A stretch of DNA of 64,000 nucleotides from Agapanthus africanus (Eukaryota; Streptophyta; Magnoliopsida; Asparagales; Amaryllidaceae): assembly GCA_030015575.1 (NCBI GenBank), contig JASDDO010000026.1, positions 194,767,739 to 194,831,738 on the forward strand, given 5' to 3'. Below, piece after piece: positions 56,607 to 64,000 of this stretch; the stretch's first letter is position 1; the number at the start of each line of letters is the position of its first letter. Both the position numbers and the translations under genes were made by a program. Under the pieces are notes generated by a model that made no database searches, was not told the DNA's origin, and was given only the letters and a program-made list of their open reading frames with translations.

Positions 56607-59050
56607 TAGGGCCATCTGATAGCAGTGGTTGCAGTATCTCATACTCAACCATCCCATAAAAGTCTCTCTCTGGGAACAGGCCTTTGTGAGTGGATCCGCT
56701 GTGTTGTCCTCTGAGTCTACTCTCTTATCCTCGATCTCCCTGGAGATCAACCATCTCCATGATCAAGTGATACTGCCTTAGAATATGTCTGGATCACTGA
56801 TGGGATCGGCGTTCCTTGGCATAAGCCACAACTCTATTGTCACACAATGGGAGGAACATAGTTCATCTTATGAACCATTATACATCCAAACAGCCTCTTT
56901 GGTAGCATCTTTAGTAGCGATGTATCCTGGCTTTATCGTCTAGTATGTCACGGTATCTAGCTTGGAACTCTTCCAACATACCGTCCCTGTACTGAGGGTA
57001 AAGACAATGCCTGCGACTGACATTCAGTCGTCTTTATCACCCTGGAACACTTCCAGTGATTCTCCCCTGGATCGATTGATACCATCTCACTACATCTAGT
57101 GAGAATTCTAACATCCATTTAGATCTATCTCATAGATCCAAAACCCCAGGATTTAGTAGGTATCACTTTGATCCTACACGGAGAATCTTTGTGATAAGCG
57201 GAGATTGATCGAGCGTAGCATAAGAAACTCCTTCCCTATCAAGAGTATGTCATCCACGTACTCTACGAGGATCGTTACCATACTCCCTACTACCTTTTTG
57301 TTTATACAAGGTTCATCTACCATTTTGATGATGTCAAACTCTTTGACTAATTCATCAAAACAGATGTTCCAACTCCGCGATGCCTGCTTTATCCTATAAA
57401 GCATCTTGCACACGTTTCCGCTGCTCCCACTGTCTACGAAGCCCTCTGGCTGTGTACTTATAGACGCTCTCTTCTAAATCATCATTTAGAAAAGCAGTCA
57501 AGACACCCAACCACCAGATATCGCAGTCATGGTATGTAGCCGTGACAAGTAGGATCTGGATGGACTTAAGCATAGCTACTTGAAAAGGTTTCATCATTAT
57601 CCACACCTGGTCAATGATGCAAACTTTTAACAAGTCTAGCTTTGAAAGTCTCAACTTTTCCATGTACACCAAGTAATCTTCTCAAGATATACTTGCTCCT
57701 GATGGGGATTTAACCCTTCAGATATAGTAGCTAAAGTCCATACTTTGCTGGTGTATAAGGATTCCATCTCAGATCACTAAGCATCCAGCCATTCTTACAG
57801 AGTCTTACTCCTGATGGCCAGCTCGAAACTAGTTGGGTCATCATCTCATGATGCATTCCTCGCTCCCACTGTCATAGAGAAACCGAAGTATCTCTCAGGT
57901 GGGTGAGGAACCCTACTAGATCGGCGGAGAGGCTGAGGTTCGTTGGTTTCCACTGAATCCTCTGGTTGTACCAAATCATGCTGTAGTTTGTATAGCTGGA
58001 ACACTTCTAGTTCTACATAACAGACCTTGCCTCGAGCTTGTCCGGATTTTGCTTTTAGACATAGGCCGGACAACCCCAAATCTTAACTAGCTTAAGACAT
58101 GGGCTCTTCCCTTTCCATATCTCATATGGAATGGTAGGCAACTGATTTGATTGGAACCCTATTCAATAGGTATGCAGCTTCTCAAGTGCATAACACCCAA
58201 AAGGAAATAGGTAGCTCAGTATTACTCATCATAGAGCACACCTTATCACATAGGGTGTAATAGCTCCACCCCGATATACCATTGTGCTATGGTGTATGCG
58301 GAGGAGTAATGCTGAGAGAGAATCTCATTCTCCTTTAGAAAAGTCCAGGATTTCCGTGCTCAAGTATTCTCCTCCTCGATCACATCAAAGGACATAATAC
58401 TTATACCCTTATTGGTTCTCTACTTCTTACTTATATTCTATGAATATCTCAAAGGGTTCGGACTTGTGTTTCAACAGGAACATATGTCTGAATCTTGAGA
58501 GATTATCAGAGAATGTAATGAAGTATAAAGAACCGGTCTTGGCATGTGTAGACATGGGACCTACATACATCAACATGTATCATCCCAAGAGTTCACTAAC
58601 TCTTTCTCTGTTTCCAATAAACAGAGCTAGTGTCATTATATCTTTGTGACATGACTGGCGAGTTTCACAAGATGTAAATTCAAACTGATTTAAATATGCA
58701 TCTACATGTAACTTCAGCCAGTCGGGTCGCATAGATATGACCTAGTCTGCAATGCCTTAAGAAGGATCCATTCATTTCTGAACTCTTCCTCTTATGTGTG
58801 TTCCATATATTAAGAACTGTAGTTTGATTTAGAACATCAATGCTTTTAGATAACGTGCCTGAACCGATCAACTTTTGATATAGGAAATATTCAAAACATT
58901 ATCCAACAATACAAAATTATATCCTTTCTTTAATAATAAAGAGACTGATATGATTTTGTATATTAGGTTCGGTATCTAACAACATTCGTTCAGAATCAAT
59001 GTATTGTAATACAGGGTGACAGTGACCAACAGACTTGGCTGCAACACTTG
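56607..59050 (-). pseudogene. Decayed pol of element D
   Basis: Pieces in element I order on the minus strand: integrase zinc region (HCRLGHIYATRLAEV, near 58740), an R-S-S-R-V-P-H-P-P-E-R-Y linker (near 57890), RT start and core (57394-57672), RT catalytic loop EYVDDILLIG (near 57245), and RNase H/C-terminal pieces toward 56650. Frames shift many times and long stretches of integrase are unreadable. Such decay is out of proportion to the near-identical LTRs. Confidence 0.85.
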
Positions 59051-59392
59051 CCCCGTTTTCTGCCTCATGAAACTTATCACCCGTTCTCAGTCCTCTACCT
59101 TTTTGTAGCCCTATGTAACAGATTACATATCTGGGATCCTGATCTGGTATCACATACCCAGGACGTAAAGGATACTGAGAAACAGTTCTCTGTAATGAAC
59201 ACACCCGAAGATGATGCATCAGCATGCACTCTCTTCGTTTGGGCGGCACGGGAAATCTGGTATTCCCCAATTTCCTGCTCTGTCTTATAACAATTATAAG
59301 TTGGAGCGGGACCAACGTTCCCCAGCTCAGTATAACAAGCGGGTTCGGTCAATAATCCGTATTATTATCTTGATTAAGGTGTGATATGGTCG
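59050..59392 (-). pseudogene. Gag remnant and protease start of D
   Basis: After AG|CGACC (acceptor AG at 59393-59394) comes the same short remnant as in C: AATCAAGATAATAATA, then GAGCTGGGGAACGTTGGTCC, then a degraded zinc-knuckle region (CYKTEQEIG) and protease reading CDTRSGSQIC (the DTG is DTR). The capsid part is missing exactly as in C. Confidence 0.75.
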
Positions 59393-59830
59393 CTACCAGG
59401 AGAGAGAGAGAAGAAAACACTCAGCGTGCGCTCTTGCAAGAATAGATTGGTTATTATTTTATCTAATCAGGATGGCTCCCACTGCTTTTTATCAAATCTT
59501 CCTTCAAACCCTAAAAGGAAAGACTAGCCGGGATTAATTACACACTACAAGTTCGCCAATCTTTCAGCCAGGCCAGTGTCGGTACTTTGAGGGAGGTCCC
59601 CCGTGCTTTCGCACGAACCTAATTAATGTAAACCTCGTTTTCCCAGAGGCGTAACCCCGTTAACACCTTTCTAGACACCTACTTGATCGGCTAATTGTAA
59701 TGTATAAAACTCTCCCAGGAGTAACTCTTACTCGCAGCGGGTATCGGGATCCAACTATCTCATAGAAGGTATGCAATCTCATTGCAAATTTCAACACTTG
59801 AAATTCCCGATAATATTTTGCCCCTAACCT

Positions 59831-60041
59831 CCTATGACCTTGACAAAGGCCAACAAACCATAGGATGCTAGTCAAGTTCAACCCGTCATTTCCTGATTGA
59901 ATTAAACCCACCCGCACGGCCCTTGACAAAGGCCAACAAGGTCGCACGACTACCCTAACTCAATCTGCATCATATGCATAAGCAGATAAGCACCAGTTAG
60001 CTACCGCACACTGCGCCTTGACAAAGGCCAACAAACGCAGT
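59831..60041 (-). other. Triple bulged stem-loop array (D)
   Basis: On the minus strand SL1 is 60041-60010 (stem ACTGCG/CGCAGT), SL2 is 59948-59913 (CGTGCG/CGTGCG with two G-U pairs) and SL3 is 59864-59831 (CCTATG/CATAGG). The apical sequence is TTGTTGGCC or TTGGCC followed by TTTGTCAAGG. Spacing is similar to the other elements. Confidence 0.8.
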
Positions 60042-60185
60042 ACGAATACTAACTACTACTTATCTGAAATGACGGAGGGCTACGACAGGTTTTTCTGAAA
60101 ACCTATTGCGTAATGAACTTGATATCGTTGTAGGATCGAATGAATTTTTAAAATGGAGTGCTTTTGAGGCTTTTCTAGTTTTGCT

Positions 60186-60369
60186 AAAGGAGTCACTCCC
60201 GGTGAAAGGATCGTCGGTCCTTTCCTCGTCGAATGAGGTGCGGGATATATCATATATATCACTGTGCAAAGCAAAAACTCTTAAAAGCAATCAAAAGACA
60301 AACCGAGTGTGTAGCATCTGCCAGTTATTGCTAAAGGAGTCACTCCCGGTGAAGGGATCTCGGTCCTTT
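60186..60369 (-). other. Paired TTCACC-loop RNA hairpins (D)
   Basis: Copies at 60369-60333 and 60223-60186, minus strand. The outer helix is AAAGGA/TCCTTT in both, a third variant besides AAAGAG/CTCTTT and CAAGGG/CCCTTG. The loop TTCACC and the GGGAGTGAC flank are kept. Confidence 0.75.
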
Positions 60370-60768
60370 CCTCATCGAATAAGGTGCAGGATATATCACA
60401 TATACCGCTATGCAAAGCAAGAACTGTAGCTACCTGTTTTATTTTGAAATTCGATTCTACAACATCTTAGGTTTCTTTTATTTCATTAATCACATTAATG
60501 AAGTCCCATCATTTAAGTACCTAAACATCACAGATAAATACGACGTACACTTATGCCATCCGCATTCGCCTCGATGTCCCCTCGTGCACCGTTAGGTTAG
60601 GTAACTAACGGCAGAGCGGGGCAGGGCTAGCGCGGGTGTAAAACATAAGTAACGTCTATATAATATATCATATATACTATATACTGTATCTATCACAGAA
60701 CATCACATGATCACATCACAGATATCGCAGCAGAAGAAACATATGAAATATTGGATATACTAGGACGT

Positions 60769-60802
60769 CCGTGTTTTCAATACGAGCCAGTATAAAACAC
60801 GG
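60769..60802 (-). other. GGCTC-loop RNA hairpin (D)
   Basis: Minus strand CCGTGTTTT pairs with AAAACACGG around a loop TATACTGGCTCGTATTG-like stretch that holds GGCTC. Confidence 0.7.
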
Positions 60803-62302
60803 ATTCCACGGTCGTGATGAATAGCCAAACCCACACCCCTAGACCCCTACGAGAGCGGCAAGCAACCCTACCAATTCTAGAGTTAGGAGACCCGGCCTCG
60901 ACCTCTCGAGTTGGTCTCCCACTGGACTCCAGAACCCGGTTACTTGTGCTCCCCTCCTTGGGTCTATCCTAGTGCGGAAAAGTAAATAATATACAAAGGG
61001 TGACAACTTCCGCAACCTGGAAGTGCCCCAATAAAAGAATATTACATACAAGTTTTTACATGAATGAAAATGAAAAACACTCATCTCACATAAAAAAAAC
61101 CCCGGCTATTCAAACACGACGATCCAATATAACATATCCAGCAACACACATAACATCACATGTCATCAACGTAAGTAAATATGCGCATCCCAATTGTCAT
61201 TGACATATATCAACGAAACCGGCGATATCACATATTACACTTACGGTCACAGAAAAGAAAGTATAAAACTACAACAGTTGGAATCCGCAATCACCTCAGA
61301 CATCATATGCCTGACCAAATGAATTACTTAGACATCACATGCCTAACAATTATAAACCCCGCATTTCAGTCTCATTATCGAAAACACTTTTCAATATCGA
61401 GTCGGGCAATTCAACAAGATTCCCGACAGTCTGATCGAATACTCGTCGCAAACTTTAGTAGGCGGCCGCACCCCCGATACCGTCGACGAAGTGCACCAAG
61501 GCGGAACACCGCTGCCGCGAGCACCCGAACGGATGCTTTCGGCGACGGGGTTCTCCTACAGTCACTTGGTCGGGGCTATGGAGTGAGGCTGTCTATTAAT
61601 TTTACCCGGCGAGTATCCGCGTACGCTACGTGATTGCGACGGACTTTTGATCACATCAAAATTCCGTGGCAACCGATCAAGGGAGACTAAACTGCTACGT
61701 TTATAATATTCATTCCGTTATCTCATAACATCTTGTGAATTCCAATTATTGTATCCCATTCCAGATAATTAGAAAATGTTAAACTTTCCGATTGAACATT
61801 CGAACACCCAAGTTTTCCCGATACAGATCAACACATGAAATAAGTCTAACAACATTCAATTCGTGCCTCAGTACCGACGGTCCAGCCGTAGAAGGGTCAA
61901 GCCAACGCCTCACATGTGGCACGCCGTACTGCCCCAAACCCGAAGGTTCAAAGGGCAGTTCAAGACGGTCACATAATCGAGTTAAGGTTTGTTGTCTTCT
62001 AGAGGGTCCATCGCGTTACTTGCACTACTTAGAACGTCGTTAAACTACGGAAAAATCCAACACTTGGAAATTTCCCGACAGGGGAAAAATTGGGTATTTA
62101 TATCCGGTCGAACTTTTTAACATATTCTAAAAATTATCCGGAAAGCCACACAGACAAAATTTGATAATCCGATCGAACATTCGAATCCCCAAAACAACCC
62201 AGAAAAATTCAACTCTTGAAAAAATATTAAAAATACCCAGGAAAACCAGCACTGTCAAATAGGAGTTACTGTGCAAACATCACCCCATAATACGACAAAC
62301 AG

Positions 62303-62350
62303 GCCGCGTTTCCGCCGCACAAGCCATGCTCGTGCCGCGGAAACGCGGCG
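62303..62350 (-). other. GC-rich leader hairpin (D)
   Basis: GCCGCGTTTCCGCCGCAC pairs with GTGCCGCGGAAACGCGGC. The distance to the primer site is about 190 bp, as in the other elements. Confidence 0.8.
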
Positions 62351-62535
62351 CTTTAATGGAATTAGGGCACACGATTTCACAGTAACTCTTAGCTATTCCT
62401 GCATGTTTTTCTGCATATTTTTAATATAGAAAAACTCACTGTTTTCAAAAAAGGACAGAGAGCATGTTAGAAATGGGTTTTCGGGTTCGTTCGGACTTCA
62501 AACTCCGTCTGGACTTCGCCTAAGGCTCTAGCTAG

Positions 62536-62547
62536 GCTCTGATACCA
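62536..62547 (-). other. Primer binding site of D
   Basis: Minus-strand TGGTATCAGAGC, a perfect initiator-Met match, one base from the LTR end. Confidence 0.95.
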
Positions 62548-62548
62548 C

Positions 62549-64000
62549 TATAGGGTTCCTAGGCACTCTAGTGAGGTCTCACAAGGTATCAACCATGCCA
62601 ATTTCAAATTTTAACGTGCCGAGAAACCCTAAACTACGGATCGTTTGCTAGATTTCTAGGCGAAAAGATAACTAGTTAACAATTAACTACAAGGAAACGG
62701 AAATACAACCTTTGTAGATCCGGTGCTCCACCTCCATAGCTCTGCAACGAAGTCCTCTCAGCTGTCCAAAAAGAATCCGGGCTCTAGCGTCGACTTCATC
62801 GGAGAATAAGCGAGCTAGGTCGTCGATGTCAATGCCGAAGATGATCTACGTCGAGGCATCGCTAAATCAAGCTCCACCTTCACCTTGCATGAAAACTTGT
62901 GAAGGAAACACACTCTACTACTTGGCAAGAGGTAGAGGATGAAGAAATAGGAAGTGGGTAGACTTTAGAATTGGATTTCTCACTCATTTCATCAAGTTGC
63001 CATTGATGGTCAAGCTTTTCTTCACTTGAAGGAAGAAGAAGAAGCTAAAATATTATGATAAGAATATTAGAATAGAAAAGAAAAATCAATCCTTATCATA
63101 TAATGAACCATGGTTAGATGTAGAGAGTTAACTAAGGTTTAAGTGAGTGGTTAGGGTTAAGCATGAGACAAAATGGTCATTAAGTCAAAGTCTTCATGAA
63201 GGTTCATGAATGAACAAAAGAAAGCAACCATTTTCCTCATTTTGCCTTTTCTTTTTCCAAAAAGATAAATGAATAAAATGAAATCAAAAACCCTAATCAC
63301 CCACTTAACTATAGTTTAATTCTTAACACTTAACCATAAGGCATGTATCATCAAACATGATACAAGCAAGTGCACAAAACTATATCGAATATACAATGTG
63401 CACACCCGAGCGAGAAAATCCATTTAAAGTGAACCGATACTAGTTAATGCAAAGTAATATATCAAATATATAATTATGCATTAAATCATTAAATCAACAC
63501 TTGATTTAACGATCCGGTCATATCGCATATAACCGACTAGTATCATTAGTAACAACTTATCGAATCAACACTTGATCCGATAACCCGGCTATATCGCATA
63601 TAACTGATCAATGTCACATCGCGAGAATCGAATACAGTATCACATACTGGTATTATTCTCGGTCCCGCACATATCTCATATGCGCTCCTATTTCATTTCG
63701 CTTGAGCCAGGAAACCTCTGTGTAGGACTCTAAAGACTCGTCAATACGCCGGCAGCAGATGATGATCATATCAAGCATCCACAAGCCGCAAGCGGTCTGC
63801 TAAACGTAACGGCCACCCGGGTATTGAGCGATCTGAAGATCGACGAGCAAGCCCGCTCACACTCCAGTGAATCCAACCAGTAACACTACCGTACAGTCCG
63901 GTCTGATCGTCTGATATGTCACATATCTCGCCTAGGGGTGGTAAACGTCAGACCCCAATAGCTTGATAAGTCGTGTCGATATGAGGTCTATAACAATTCG
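62549..64000 (-). repeat. 5' LTR of element D (partial)
   Basis: The 3' 1452 bp of the 5' LTR; it runs off the window. The inner end reads CCCTATA against CCCTACA in the 3' LTR. A donor-like AAAG|GTTGTATT lies at 62709-62708, which with the acceptor at 59394-59393 would give a leader intron of about 3.3 kb. The conserved block is at 63889-63903. Confidence 0.9.

Larger units (their letters stand above)
54384..64000 (-). mobile_element. Copia element D (minus strand), non-autonomous, 5' LTR cut by window edge
   Basis: Read on the minus strand: 5' LTR 64000 to 62549 (incomplete), primer site 62547-62536, leader to 59393, gag remnant, decayed pol, polypurine tract 56606-56592, 3' LTR 56591-54384. 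The parts of the two LTRs that overlap differ at only about a dozen positions in about 1450, near 99 percent identity. The insertion is fairly recent, yet pol is heavily broken. LTR and leader place it in the same family as C. Confidence 0.92.

Overview
The window is retrotransposon-rich DNA from a flowering plant, probably one with a large genome. Every tRNA primer site matches the plant initiator-Met type used by Ty1/copia elements, and the polyproteins resemble the Angela/TAR (BARE-1-like) copia lineage. I found no host protein-coding gene that I can support. One open reading frame is intact: the 1316-codon gag-pol of a young copia element.

The left 44.8 kb is a stack of insertions, each bounded by a 5-bp target-site duplication (TSD) that I could read on both sides, except for the outermost. 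An old inverted copia LTR (E, 43467-44809, minus strand) is broken by copia element C (1-2737 plus 38167-43466; its 5' LTR lies off the left edge). Element B (2738-38161, TSD GTTAG) sits in C. Element A (8585-32351, TSD GTCAA) sits in B's leader. A gypsy-type solo LTR (G, 8949-22686, TSD CTCAC) sits in A's 5' LTR. The intact copia element I (10819-20913, TSD TCGTT) sits in G. A separate 1.9-kb TG..CA insertion (X, 2780-4703, TSD GCAGG) interrupts B's 5' LTR.

The middle (44810-54383) is AT-rich decayed repeat DNA: gypsy-LTR-like ends, a four-copy tandem repeat, microsatellites, a long foldback element and a pyrimidine/GC-rich patch. The right end (54384-64000) is copia element D on the minus strand. 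Its 3' LTR, internal region and primer site are complete, and its 5' LTR runs off the window.

Only element I could encode its own proteins. C and D lack the same capsid part of gag; A and B share the same scrambled pol. The non-autonomous copies therefore look like families spread in trans. All five elements have a roughly 2-kb untranslated leader between primer site and gag. This leader carries an ordered set of RNA hairpins whose loops are conserved while their stems change with compensating substitutions. They are a GC-rich hairpin near the primer site, a GGCTC-loop hairpin, two TTCACC-loop hairpins (absent from element I), and three bulged stem-loops sharing TTGTTGGCCTTNGTCAAGG. The leader ends at a splice-acceptor-like CAG just before gag, and a donor-like GT lies in the LTR. 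This structured leader is the most interesting system in the window.
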